A DNA stretch of 64,000 nt from contig CAWICN010000001.1 of the NCBI GenBank assembly GCA_963834725.1, forward strand, positions 1,240,001 through 1,304,000, given 5' to 3'. The position numbers and the translations under genes were made by a program. This DNA comes from PALSA-693 sp963834725 (GTDB lineage: Bacteria > Actinomycetota > Acidimicrobiia > Acidimicrobiales > Palsa-688). The notes below the pieces were generated by a model. The model was not told where the DNA came from, searched no databases, and saw only the letters and a program-made list of their open reading frames with translations. Every line of letters starts with the position of its first letter. Positions within the stretch are counted from its first letter, which is position 1. Shown here one piece after another: positions 42,210-51,642 of this stretch.

Positions 42210-43291
42210 TCAGACGTTGAAGCGGATCTCGAGCACGTCGCCGTCGACAACCTCATATTCCTTGCCCTCGACGCGCAAGCTGCCTGCCTCCTTGGCGGCC
42301 TGCCAGGAGCCAAGCCGCAGCAGCTCGTCCCACCGGATGACCTCGGCCCGGATGAACCCGCGCTGCAGGTCCGAGTGGATCACACCGGCGCACTCTGGCG
42401 CCTTGGCCCCGGCCCGGAACGTCCAGGCCCGGCTCTCCTTGTCGCCGGTCGTGAGGAACGTCCGCCGACCGAGCAGGTGGTAGGCGGCCCGGGCGACGCG
42501 CGGGAGGGCGCCCTCGCCGAGGCCAAGGCCCTCGAGCAGCTCGGCGCGGGCTTCCGGCTTCGAGCTGGGCCGCCTCCGCCTCGAGCTCCACGCTGACACC
42601 GAGCACGTCGCCATGCCCGCCCAGCTCCTCGTGCCACCGGCTTGATGATGCCTTCCCCATCCGGCAACCTGGTCCTCGCCCAGGTTGACCACAGCCAGCA
42701 CCGGCTTGTTGGTGAGCAGGAAGAACGGCCGGAGCAGGGTGCGGTCGTCGGCGGAAAGCGAGGACCGGTAGACGGGGATGCCGGCCTCGAGGGCAGCCTG
42801 GGCCCGCTCCAGGGCGGCCACCTCGCCGGCGAGCGACTTGTCGAGCTTGGCGGCCTTGCGGCGCTTGTCGATCTGACTGTCCACGGTGGCGGCGTCGGCG
42901 AGGACCAGCTCCAGCTCGAGGACGCCGAGGTCGGAAAGCGGATCGTGGTCGCCGGCCACGTTGTCATCCTCGAACGCCCGCAGGACCAGGCAGAGGGCGT
43001 CGGCCTCCCGGATGCCGGCCAGGAACCGGTTGCCGAGACCCTCCCCTGTCGACGATCCCGCCACCAGTCCGGCGATGTCGACGAACTCGACGGTGGCGTG
43101 CACCACCTTGCGGCTGGCGCTCATGGCCGCCAGCTGCGTCGAGCCGGTGGTCGGGGACCTGGGCCACCCCGACCGTGCGTCTCGGTGGTCGAGAAGGGGT
43201 GGGCGGCAACCAGCGCGGACCCTCCGGTGAGGGCGTTGAACAGGCTCGACTTCCCGGAGTTCGGGAGTCCCACGATGCCGAGTCGTTCCAT
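42210..43291 (-). CDS. ychF: YchF/OLA1 family ATPase (OBG-like), frameshifted
   Basis: Ribosome-associated P-loop ATPase. P-loop LGIVGLPNSGKSSLFNALTG at the N-terminus, switch regions FVDIAGLVAGSSTGEGLGNR and FLAGIREADALCLVLRAFED, G4-like LLTNKPVLAVVNLGED, and the C-terminal TGS domain TFLTTGDKESRAWTFRAGAK, CAGVIHSDLQRGFIRAEVIR, EYEVVDGDVLEIRFNV. The N-terminus is in one frame, residues about 40-55 in others (breaks near 43180 and 43135), and a segment around 42590-42655 is shifted and shifted back. ATG 43291. Confidence 0.87.
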
Positions 43292-43297
43292 CACATC

Positions 43298-43405
43298 GCA
43301 GGGTACTGGGCCCGTCGCAGGGTCCCGGGCAACCTCGCCGGGTACCGGGCCCGTCGCCGGGTACCGGGCCCGTCGCAGGGTGCCGCGCAACCTCGCAGGG
43401 TACCC
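43298..43405. repeat. GGGTACCGGGCCCGTCGC-type repeats between ychF and bL37
   Basis: Four copies of an approximately 18-bp unit (GGGTACCGGGCCCGTCGC), interspersed with two copies of CAACCTCGC. It fills the divergent gap upstream of both ychF and the bL37 gene. Confidence 0.88.
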
Positions 43406-43428
43406 GGCGCCCGCTAGCCTGGTCCGCC

Positions 43429-43512
43429 ATGTCCAAGCGCACCCACAAGGCCCGCAGCCGGGCCAAGCACAAGAAGGCCAACCACGGCCGGAAGCCGAAC
43501 CGGGGGCGCTAA
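43429..43512 (+). CDS. 50S ribosomal protein bL37
   Basis: 27-residue basic protein MSKRTHKARSRAKHKKANHG followed by RKPNRGR. The ANHGRKPN end matches bL37 of mycobacteria (ANHGKRPN), a small protein of the large subunit. No Shine-Dalgarno is visible before ATG 43429. Confidence 0.82.
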   Translation: MSKRTHKARSRAKHKKANHGRKPNRGR

Positions 43513-43520
43513 GCGGCCCG

Positions 43521-44504
43521 CTAGTCCAGGAGCCCTGCCGCTTTGGCCAGCGCCGCCAATGAGTGCAGCGGCCGGGCGCCCAGGTGGCAGATGACCTCGG
43601 CCGCGGCCAGGGCGCCGAGCGCGGCGCAGTCGCGCCGGTTCGCGACCACTGACCACCCCGTAGAGGAAGCCGGCCGCGTAGCTGTCGCCGGCGCCGGTGG
43701 TGTCGACGACCTGGGTCACCTCCGCCGCGGGCACCGAGACGATCCCGGATTCGGTCGCGACGACGGATCCGTGCGCGCCCCGGGTGACCGCGACCGTTCG
43801 CGCAGCGCCGGACCAGCACCTCCGCCGCGCCCTCGGCGTCGACCTCACGGTCAGGCCGCAGGCCTCCTGCTCGTTGGCGAACAGGAGATCGACCCGGTCG
43901 AGGATGGCGTCGAGCTCCTGACGGTGCAGTCCGACCCAGCGCGGATCGGAGAGCGACAGCGCCACCAGCACCCCGGCCTCCGCGGCGGCGGTCACGGCCC
44001 GCTCGGCCGCAGCATCGGTGGAACCGCCCCCGATGCAGGTAGCCCTCCAGGTAGAGCAGCCGCGCCGGCGCGATGGCGGCCACGTCGAGTCATCGGGGGC
44101 GAGCAGGGCTCCGATGCCGAGGTTGGTGCACATGGTCTTCTCGGCGTCGGGGGTGACCATGATCAGGCAGCGCCCGGTGCCCGGACCGGCACCCTTCGGC
44201 CTGCCGGCGCGACCGAGTACTCGACCCCGGCGGCGCGGATGTCATGGATAAAGACCCGGCCGAGGTCGTCGTCGCGCACCTTCCCGATGAACTGGACGGA
44301 TCCGCCGAGCGAGGCCAGGCAGGCCGCGGTGTTGGCCGCCGAACCGCCGGACGCCTCGGTGGCGGGCCCGAGAGCCGCGTAGATCGTCTCCGCCTGGCGC
44401 TCGTCGATCAGGGTCATGGTGCCCTTCTCGAGGCCGAAACCGGCCACGAGCGCGTCGTCGGAGGGGGCCAGCACGTCGACGATGGCGTGGCCCAGGGTCA
44501 CCAC
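43521..44504 (-). CDS. PfkB-family sugar/nucleoside kinase, heavily frameshifted
   Basis: Ribokinase-like carbohydrate kinase close to the adenosine-kinase-like group. The N-terminus VTLGHAIVDVLAPSDDALVA, ATEASGGSAANTAACLASLG and VQFIGKVRDDDLGRVFIHDI are in one frame. LIMVTPDAEKTMCTNLGIGA and the C-terminal signature VDTTGAGDSYAAGFLYG (catalytic Asp) are in another, and short pieces (ARLLYLEGYLH, AEGAAEVLVRRC, and the terminal GALAAAEVICHLGARPL) are in the third. At least six indels (near 44215, 44090, 44035, 43845, 43805, 43640). GTG 44504 is the first in-frame start; the stop is at 43521. Substrate uncertain. Confidence 0.82.
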
Positions 44505-44625
44505 CTCGGCTGTCTCGCTCCATGTAGTGACGGTAGCTGGTGAGGATCGACCGTAGCTGGTGGCGAGCGGCCGAACTAGGGTGACCCACGCTCAAGGGCT
44601 GCCAGCAAGCAAGGAGGACGCAAGA

Positions 44626-47211
44626 GTGACCGACCTAGCGGAGTACCGGCTGCCCCGCAGCGCTCGGCCGCGGCACTACGGCTGGAGCTGACGCCCGATC
44701 TGGCGGCGTCGCGCTTCGAGGGCGAGGAGTGGTGACCCTCGACGTGAACGAGCCGGTCGAGGCGCTGGTGTGCAACGCCGCCGAGCTGAGGATCCAGACG
44801 GCCCGCCTCGAAACGGCTGCCGGAACGACCATCGACGGTCGCGTCGAACTCGACGAGGCCGCCCAGCGGGCCACCTTCGCGTTCGAGTCAACCCTCGCCG
44901 CCCGGGCCTGGCTACCGGCTGCACGTGCGATTCACCGGGATCCTCAACGACCAGCTGCACGGCTTCTACCGCAGCACGTTCACTGACCGACGAAGGTGTG
45001 GAGCACGTCATCGCCGTCACCCAGTTCGAACCCGCCGACGCCCGGCGGGCGTTCCCGTGCTGGGACGAGCCGGAGTTCAAGGCGGTCTTCGCCGTCACGC
45101 TGGTCGTCGACGACCAGCTGACCGCCCTCTCCAACGCGTCGGTCGCCAGCGAGGAGCCGGCGGGCGAAGGGCGCCGGCGGGTCCGCTTCCACGAGACCAT
45201 GCCGATGTCGACCTACCTGGTGGCCTTCGTGGTCGGGCCGTTCGAGCTCACACCCCCGGCGGACGTTGACGGCGTGCCCCTCCGGGTGGCGGCCGTTCCG
45301 GGTAAGTCACACCTGACCGAGTTCGCCGTCGAGGTCGGGACCCACGCCCTGCGCTTCCTTTCCCAATATTTCGACCTCCCCTATCCGGCCGACAAGATCG
45401 ACCACATCGCCATTCCGGACTTCGCCTTCGGGGCCATGGAGAACCTCGGCTGCGTCACCTACCGGGAGAACGCCCTGCTCGTCGATCCGCCCGAGGCCTC
45501 GCAGCTGGAACTGCAGCGGGTGGCGACCGTCGTCGCCCACGAGACCGCCCACATGTGGTTCGGCGACCTGGTGACGATGAAATGGTGGAACGGGATCTGG
45601 CTCAACGAAGCCTTCGCCACGTTCATGGAGCTGGCCGCCACCGACCATTACCGGCCCGACTGGCAGGTGTGGAGCGGCTTCGGCAGCGGCAAGGCGGCCG
45701 CCCTCGCAACCGACGGGCTGCGCAGCACCCGGCCGGTCGAGTTCCCCGTGGGCCGGCCCGAGGAGGCCGAGGCCATGTTCGACGTGCTCACCTACCAGAA
45801 GGGCGGCGCGGTTCTGCGGATGCTGGAGCAGTACATCGGCCCCGAGACCTTCCGGAAGGGCATCAGCCACTACCTGAGCACCCATGCCCACGGCAACACC
45901 GAGACCGGCGACCTGTGGGATGCCATCGAGGCGGTGTCCGGCGAGCCGGTGCGGACCATCATGGACTCCTGGATCTTTCAGGGCGGCTACCCGTTGATCT
46001 CGGTGCAGGCGGGTGACGACCGGGGGACGGTGCAGCCTGTCCCAACGACGGTTCCTCTACCGCGACGGCCACGGGGCATCGCGGCCCGACGGCGGCGAGC
46101 GCTGGGCCGTCCCGGTCAACCTGCGGGCTTCGGTCGGCGGGGTCGTGCAGCGACAGCGCCTGCTCGTCGACGGGGCCACCGCCGTCGATCGACTTCGACG
46201 GCCCGGTCGACTGGGTGGTCGTCAACGACGGAGCCTGGGGCTTCTACCGGGTCCATTACGACCTCGACCTGCTGTCGCGCCTGCTCGACGAGCGGGCTGG
46301 CAACAGTGTGCGACCCGCTCGAGCGTATGGCCCTGGTGGTCGACTACTGGGCCGGCGTCGTCTCTGGCGCCACCTCCCTCGACCGGTGGGTCGACGTGGT
46401 CGAGGCACTCGGCGACGAGGAAGACCCCGACGTGTGGGCAGGGGTAGGCAGCGCCCTCCGGCTCCTGGACCTGATCGCCGTCGACCGAGACGACCGGGCC
46501 GCGCTCCAGGCGTTCGTGCGCCGGATGGCCGGACGCTCGTGGGCCCGGCTCGGGTGGGACCGCCAGCCGGAGGAGAGTCAGAGGACGGGCATCACCCGTG
46601 GGCGGGTGCTCTCCGTCCTCGGCCTCACCGGCAACGATTCCTCGCTCGGCGAGGAGGCGCTGGCCCGCTTCGGGAGATTCCTGGCCGACAAGTCGGGGCT
46701 GGCGCCCGACCTGCTCACCCCCGTCGCTCATGTGGTGAGCGCGTGGGGCGGGGAAGAAGGCTGGAACTCGATCATGGATCAGTACCGTGCGGGTGCCACC
46801 CCGCAGGACAAGATCCGCTATCTGATCGCCCTGCCCGCGACCCGTGACCCCGTGTTGCTGGCCCGAACCCTCGATCTGGCCCTCGGAGATGAGGTCCGGA
46901 CCCAGGACGGCTGCTTCCTCATCGGGGAGGTCATGGCGAACCGGGCCGGGGGGGCGCTGACCTGGGAATGGCTCGAGCGCCACTGGGACGAGGTGCGGGA
47001 TCGCTACCCGCCCTCCTTGATTGCGCGCAGCCTGGAAAGCATCGCGATGCTCGTGGACCCGGCCGTGGCCGGCGCCGTTCACGCCTTTGCGGACAGCCAT
47101 GAGCTGCCTCTGGCCGGGCCGCGCCTCGATCAAGTGCTCGAGCGTATGGACATCAACGTGGCGCTGGCCTCGCGTTTGCGGGGGACGCTGGCCGCCGCGT
47201 TCTCTCGCTGA
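44626..47211 (+). CDS. pepN: Aminopeptidase N (M1 metallopeptidase), frameshifted
   Basis: Zinc aminopeptidase. GTG 44626 is preceded by AAGGAGG. The exopeptidase motif FGAMENLGCVTY and zinc site VVAHETAHMWFGDLVTMKWW plus NGIWLNEAFATFMEL (HEXXH-18-E) are in the main frame, as are ADARRAFPCWDEPEFKAVFA and the C-terminal ERAP-like helical domain to the end. The first 50 codons, a stretch near 44930-44985, and 46040-46315 need frame changes (at least six single-base indels), and the protein is continuous across them (for example FDGPVDWVVVNDGAWGFYRV). About 850 residues, normal for the family. Confidence 0.9.
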
Positions 47212-47224
47212 ACCGTCCAGATCT

Positions 47225-47314
47225 CAACGACGTCGATGATTTCGGACCCGACGGCAAATGGCGAGGCCAGGTCTTTCGCTCGGTGGAAAGGGAAGAGCAT
47301 CATCGACGTCGTTG
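47225..47314. repeat. 16-bp perfect inverted repeat in the pepN-phosphoesterase gap
   Basis: CAACGACGTCGATGAT (47225-47240) and its exact reverse complement (47299-47314), separated by 58 bases. Each arm contains a GACGTC core. Could be a long hairpin after pepN or two inverted operator sites before the phosphoesterase gene. Confidence 0.8.
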
Positions 47315-47342
47315 GGGTTCGGACTGCTGAACGGACCGGCCC

Positions 47343-48539
47343 GTGACCACCGTCGACGTGTTCGCGGTGGAGGATCGCAGCGTGCAGCTGGCCTGGGCCT
47401 GCCTGCCCTCGCCCGGGATGACCATCGAGGTCGGGGGTCGCCGCGTCGAGGTGGGCAACCCGGGGCCGGCGTGGTACCGGCCGTCCGGCGGCGGCAGGGC
47501 GCGGAGCGGCCCGGCGGCCCCGGCGGGCCCGGGGGCCGTGACGATCGGCGGTCTCGAACCGGCGACGACTTACGACGTGTGCCTGAGTGGTCCGGGCCGG
47601 CCGCGCTTCAAGGTCGGAACCGCCACCACCCTGGCGCCGCCACCGGGCCGGCTGCTGGCCCGGTTCGCGACCATCAGCGACTGCCATATCGGTCAGCAGT
47701 CGGTCGGCCCGCTCCGTCGTTTGCACGACCCGCGGCCCCGGCCTCCGGGACTCGCCGCCTATCCCGTGCGGTGTGTCCGGGCCGCGATCGCCGAGGCTGA
47801 AGCCTGGGGCATGGAGCTGCTGGTAGCCAAGGGGGACCTGACCGAGAGAGGCGAGGCGACCGAGATCTACCAGGCCGTCGACGTCCTGCGGGAGACCCCG
47901 GTCCCGGTCGAGGTGATCCTCGGCAATCACGACGTCAGGAGCTCGGTCGATGCCATCGCGGCGATCGGGGGTTGCGGGTTGTCGGTGACCAGGCAGCCGC
48001 GGGCCAGGGACCTGCCCGGAGTGCGGCTGGTCTTCGCCCACAGCCCGCTGCCCGACCGGCACAGCGGCGCGGTCAGCCCGTCCGACGCCGCCGCGCTGGC
48101 CAAGTTGGCCGAGGAGGGAAGCACGCCGGTGGTCGCCGTCCTCCACCACCCACCCCGTCGCCTGCCGGTCCAGACGCATTGGCCCCCTTCGATCAGGTGG
48201 CGCGATTCGACCCGCCTGGTCGCGGTGCTGGCCGAGGCCAACCCGGCGACGCTGCTCCTGGCCGCCCACACCCACCGGAACCGGCGCTACCAGGTCGGTG
48301 GGCTGACCGTTGCCGAGGTCGGCAGCACCAAGGACTATCCGGGACAGTGGGCCGGCTATGCCGTCCACGAGGGCGGGATCAGACAGGCCGTGTTCCGGGT
48401 TGCCGACGAGTCGGCCATGGCGTGGACCGAAACGACCCGGCGGGCCGCGGCCGGCGTCTGGGGCTGGTGGAGCCCGGGGCGGCTGGCCGACCGCTGCTGG
48501 TCCCTGGAGTGGCCGAACCGGGTGACCCCGGCCCGTTAG
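47343..48539 (+). CDS. Calcineurin-like metallophosphoesterase with N-terminal FnIII-like domain
   Basis: 398 residues. The dimetal site motifs are FATISDCHIGQQS (D-x-H), LLVAKGDLTERGEATEIY (GD), EVILGNHDVRSS (GNHD), VVAVLHHPPRR (H) and LLLAAHTHRNRRYQVGG (H-x-H). Residues 1-100 resemble a fibronectin-III-like beta domain (VDVFAVEDRSVQLAWACLPS, GLEPATTYDVCLSG). No signal peptide, so cytoplasmic. The natural substrate (cyclic nucleotide, phosphodiester or nucleic acid) is unknown. Starts 131 bp after pepN. Confidence 0.88.
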   Translation: MTTVDVFAVEDRSVQLAWACLPSPGMTIEVGGRRVEVGNPGPAWYRPSGGGRARSGPAAPAGPGAVTIGGLEPATTYDVCLSGPGRPRFKVGTATTLAPPPGRLLARFATISDCHIGQQSVGPLRRLHDPRPRPPGLAAYPVRCVRAAIAEAEAWGMELLVAKGDLTERGEATEIYQAVDVLRETPVPVEVILGNHDVRSSVDAIAAIGGCGLSVTRQPRARDLPGVRLVFAHSPLPDRHSGAVSPSDAAALAKLAEEGSTPVVAVLHHPPRRLPVQTHWPPSIRWRDSTRLVAVLAEANPATLLLAAHTHRNRRYQVGGLTVAEVGSTKDYPGQWAGYAVHEGGIRQAVFRVADESAMAWTETTRRAAAGVWGWWSPGRLADRCWSLEWPNRVTPAR

Positions 48540-48628
48540 GAGTGCGGCCGCCTCGACGGCCTCCACATCCTGAGACAGGAGCTTCTACTGCACACTTTCG
48601 GGCGCTCATTTCTCTATTTCTCGGGCCC

Positions 48629-48859
48629 TTACTTCCTGGGGGCGGTACCAGCCGGAGGGTCGGATCGGCTCGGGGTGGTCAGGGCCTCGACCCGTGCCTG
48701 GACCTGCGCCAGACGTTGCGAAGCCAGGGCGTGCAGTTGCTCGGCTTCGGCGTACAGGTCAGCCGCGGCCTCGATCCCGAGGTCGCCGGCGGCCAGGCGC
48801 TCGGTGACGGCTTCCAGGGCCGCCATCAGCTCCTCGAAAGTCCGGGGATCGTCACTCAT
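48629..48859 (-). CDS. xseB: Exodeoxyribonuclease VII small subunit
   Basis: 76-residue small subunit with the family helix pair TFEELMAALEAVTERLAAGD, LGIEAAADLYAEAEQLHALA. The ATG at 48859 is preceded by GGAGA and lies 28 bases after the xseA stop. A further upstream in-frame start would run through the 16-bp repeat and is less likely. Forms the exonuclease VII complex with XseA. Confidence 0.9.
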   Translation of the reverse strand: MSDDPRTFEELMAALEAVTERLAAGDLGIEAAADLYAEAEQLHALASQRLAQVQARVEALTTPSRSDPPAGTAPRK

Positions 48860-48872
48860 CTGGGTCTCCACG

Positions 48873-48919
48873 CATCCCGGTCTCTGGTCATCCCGGTCTC
48901 TGGTCATCCCGGTCTCTGG
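48873..48919. repeat. 16-bp tandem repeat, 3 copies, over the xseA stop
   Basis: Unit CATCCCGGTCTCTGGT. The unit length is not a multiple of three, so every copy gained or lost changes the frame at the very end of xseA. Confidence 0.95.
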
Positions 48920-50195
48920 CGACACCGTCGGCTGTGTGGACGCTGGTCACGGCCGCGGCCAGATGGCCGGCGGCGAGGCGTACGTCGATCTGATCACCGG
49001 GGCGCACAGAGGACGCCCGGCGCACCACCGAGCCGTCCGCTCCTCTGACCACGGCATAGCCGCGTTCGAGCGTTCGGGCCGGCGACAGGGCGCGGAGATG
49101 GCGCAGCTCGGCAGTCAGGCGGCCATCGCTGCGAGCCAGCGCCTCCCACATAGGCCGCCGCCAGTTCGGAGCCTGCAAGCGGGCAGAGCAGTCGCCCAGG
49201 CGGCGCGCCGGGTGCAACACAGCGAGCCGACCGGTACAGCGATCCAGCCGGTGGGCCGCCCGCTCCACGCCCTGACCGAGGGCCCGGCGGGTATCGATGG
49301 CGCCGAAACGCCGGGCGGCCTGGTCTGCCCGGCCCTGCAACGACAACGCCGCGGCGCCCAGGCGGCCATCGATATCGGCCTGGAGGGCAGCGCGGTCGGG
49401 GACGACGACGGCGGCGGCGATGGACGGCGTCGCACACCGGAGATCGGCGACCTCGTCACAGAGGGGACGGTCGCTCTCGTGACCGATGGCCGATACCACC
49501 GGCACCGGACAGGCGGCCACCGCACGGCAGACCTCGTCGGAACTCCAGGGCAGCAGCGATGGTGCGTCGCCTCCGCCTCGAGCCAGGATCACGACCTCCA
49601 CCCCGGACCGGTCCGCCACCGCCTGGAGCGCCTCGACGATGGCCATCGAAGCAGCCGGGCCGGACACGGTCGTCTCCTGGAAGACCAGCGGGTACCCGGG
49701 AAACCGGGCCCGGGCGATCGACTCGATGTCCCTGCGAACCGCGGCGTCAGTGCCACACACCACTCCGATCATCGCCGGCAGCACTGGCAGGAGCCGCCGG
49801 GGGCGGTCGAGCAGCCCGTCCGCCGCCAGGCGCCGGCGGGTCTCGGCGATGAGCTCGGCGATGGCACCCTCCCCAACGGGTGTCACCTCCTCGGCAACGA
49901 GCTGAACCTGGCCCCGATCGTTGGCCCACTGCAGCACGCCGACCACGCACGCCCGCTCGCCGTGAACGATGCGGCTCCGGCGGGCATGGCCGGCCGGCAC
50001 CTTGACCTCGATCTGGGCGGCTCGATCCCGCAACGTGAAAAACACCCACCCGCCGCGGGAGGTCGCCGGCCGGTGGACCTCACCCTCGACGGCAATGCGA
50101 CCGACCCGGGTGAGGGCACGGGCCAGCTCGCCGGCAAGGCGGATGAGGGTTACCCGCCGAGGCGGACCTCCTGCAGGTTCGTCCCAGAGTGTCAT
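48888..50195 (-). CDS. xseA: Exodeoxyribonuclease VII large subunit
   Basis: 435 residues, intact. N-terminal OB fold (IAVEGEVHRPATSRGGWVFF, ACVVGVLQWANDRGQVQLVA), then the catalytic domain with IGVVCGTDAAVRRDIESIAR, VVILARGGGDAPSLLPWSSD, PVVSAIGHESDRPLCDEVAD (conserved His/Asp), TPSIAAAVVVPD, and the C-terminal end LERGYAVVRGADGSVVRRAS. Degrades single-stranded DNA from both ends with XseB. The C-terminal ten residues come from a repeat. Confidence 0.94.
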   Translation of the reverse strand: MTLWDEPAGGPPRRVTLIRLAGELARALTRVGRIAVEGEVHRPATSRGGWVFFTLRDRAAQIEVKVPAGHARRSRIVHGERACVVGVLQWANDRGQVQLVAEEVTPVGEGAIAELIAETRRRLAADGLLDRPRRLLPVLPAMIGVVCGTDAAVRRDIESIARARFPGYPLVFQETTVSGPAASMAIVEALQAVADRSGVEVVILARGGGDAPSLLPWSSDEVCRAVAACPVPVVSAIGHESDRPLCDEVADLRCATPSIAAAVVVPDRAALQADIDGRLGAAALSLQGRADQAARRFGAIDTRRALGQGVERAAHRLDRCTGRLAVLHPARRLGDCSARLQAPNWRRPMWEALARSDGRLTAELRHLRALSPARTLERGYAVVRGADGSVVRRASSVRPGDQIDVRLAAGHLAAAVTSVHTADGVARDRDDQRPG

Positions 50196-50405
50196 CTCGG
50201 TACTCGCCTTGGTAGTCGCGGGGATCCGGGCATCGTCATCGCATTGAAGGCTAGCGATAGCCAGGGACGGCGACGCGGGCCGCTAGGATGCCACGAGGTG
50301 CCGGGTGCGCAATCGGTCCGCCGGGAGCTGCCGGGATGAATAGTCCCGGCCGATCCGCCGGGAACGGAGCGCCCGCTGCCCGGCCATGAAGCAACAGGAG
50401 CAGGT

Positions 50406-51626
50406 TTGACGACTACCGAGCTGCCCGGCTCGTTCGCCGCCCTTGGGGTGACGCCCGAACTCGTGAGCGCCCTCGAATCGCAGGGCATCACCGAACCCTT
50501 CCCCATCCAGGCTCTGACCATCGCCGACGCGCTCTCCGGGCGGGATGTCTGCGGCAAAGCCAAGACCGGATCCGGCAAGACCCTGGCGTTTGGTGTCCCG
50601 ATCCTGCAACGCCTCAGGGAGCCGCGCACCGTGACGCCCAGCATCACGACGAGTGGTCAAGGCCACCGCCCGCCACGCGGCCTGATCCTCGTCCCGACCC
50701 GGGAACTCGCCCGCCAGGTGGCCGACGTCCTGCTTCCCCTCGCGGAGAAGGCCGACCTCCAGCTGACGGCGTGCTACGGGGGCGCCGGCATGGACGCCCA
50801 GATCAAAGCGCTGGGCGAGGGCACGGATGTCCTGGTGGCCACTCCGGGTCGGTTGATCGATTTGCGCCAACGGGGGGACGTGGACTTGAGCCGAATCGAG
50901 GTATTGGTCCTCGACGAGGCCGACCGCATGGCAGACATGGGTTTCATGCCGCAGGTGGAATGGCTGCTGCGCCATCTGGTTCGCGACCGCCAGACCATGC
51001 TCTTCTCGGCGACGCTCGACGGCGACGTTGACCGGCTCGTCCGGCATTACCTCCGGGATCCGGTCCGCCACGAGGTGGTATCTGCGCAGCCGACGGTAAC
51101 TGCGATGGTCCACCGTTTTCTCCTCGTCCATCAGATGGACAAGGTGAGAGTGGCCGCGGCCATCTGTGGGCCCGCCCAGCGGTCGCTGTTGTTCACGCGG
51201 ACCAAGAGGGGTGCGGACCGACTGACCGAGGCGCTGCGGCGCGAGGGCGTCAACGCCCGGGCCATCCACGGCGACCTCCGCCAGGAGCAGCGGGAACGGG
51301 CGCTGCGCACCTTCGCCCAGGGCCGGCTGCCGGTGCTGGTGGCGACCGATGTGGCGGCCCGTGGGATCGACGTCGACGGTATCGACGTGGTGATCCACTT
51401 CGATCCGCCGGAGGACCACAAGGGCTATCTCCACCGCTCAGGGCGCACCGCCCGGGCCGGCCGGGACGGACTGGTGGTGACCCTGGTGTTGTGGAACGAG
51501 CAGCTCGAGGTCGAGCGGATCCAGCGCCGGCTGGGGCTGTCGGCGCCCATCGTCGAAATGTTCTCGAACGATCCGCGTCTTCGCAATCTGGTCGCCTGGG
51601 ACCCGGCCGCAGTATCGGTGGCCTGA
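50406..51626 (+). CDS. DEAD-box ATP-dependent RNA helicase
   Basis: 406 residues with all motifs: Q motif FAALGVTPELVSALESQGIT, motif I GKAKTGSGKTLAFG, Ia PTRELARQV, Ib TPGRLIDL, II VLDEADRMADMGF, III FSATLDGDV, V ATDVAARGIDVDG, VI HRSGRTARAGRDG. Lacks long C-terminal extensions, so it is a minimal core helicase probably used in ribosome assembly or RNA turnover. TTG 50406 is the first start, with AGGAG in front. The 210 bp before it, up to xseA (divergent), hold no gene. Confidence 0.93.
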   Translation: MTTTELPGSFAALGVTPELVSALESQGITEPFPIQALTIADALSGRDVCGKAKTGSGKTLAFGVPILQRLREPRTVTPSITTSGQGHRPPRGLILVPTRELARQVADVLLPLAEKADLQLTACYGGAGMDAQIKALGEGTDVLVATPGRLIDLRQRGDVDLSRIEVLVLDEADRMADMGFMPQVEWLLRHLVRDRQTMLFSATLDGDVDRLVRHYLRDPVRHEVVSAQPTVTAMVHRFLLVHQMDKVRVAAAICGPAQRSLLFTRTKRGADRLTEALRREGVNARAIHGDLRQEQRERALRTFAQGRLPVLVATDVAARGIDVDGIDVVIHFDPPEDHKGYLHRSGRTARAGRDGLVVTLVLWNEQLEVERIQRRLGLSAPIVEMFSNDPRLRNLVAWDPAAVSVA

Positions 51627-51642
51627 CCGGTTCTCCCATCCC

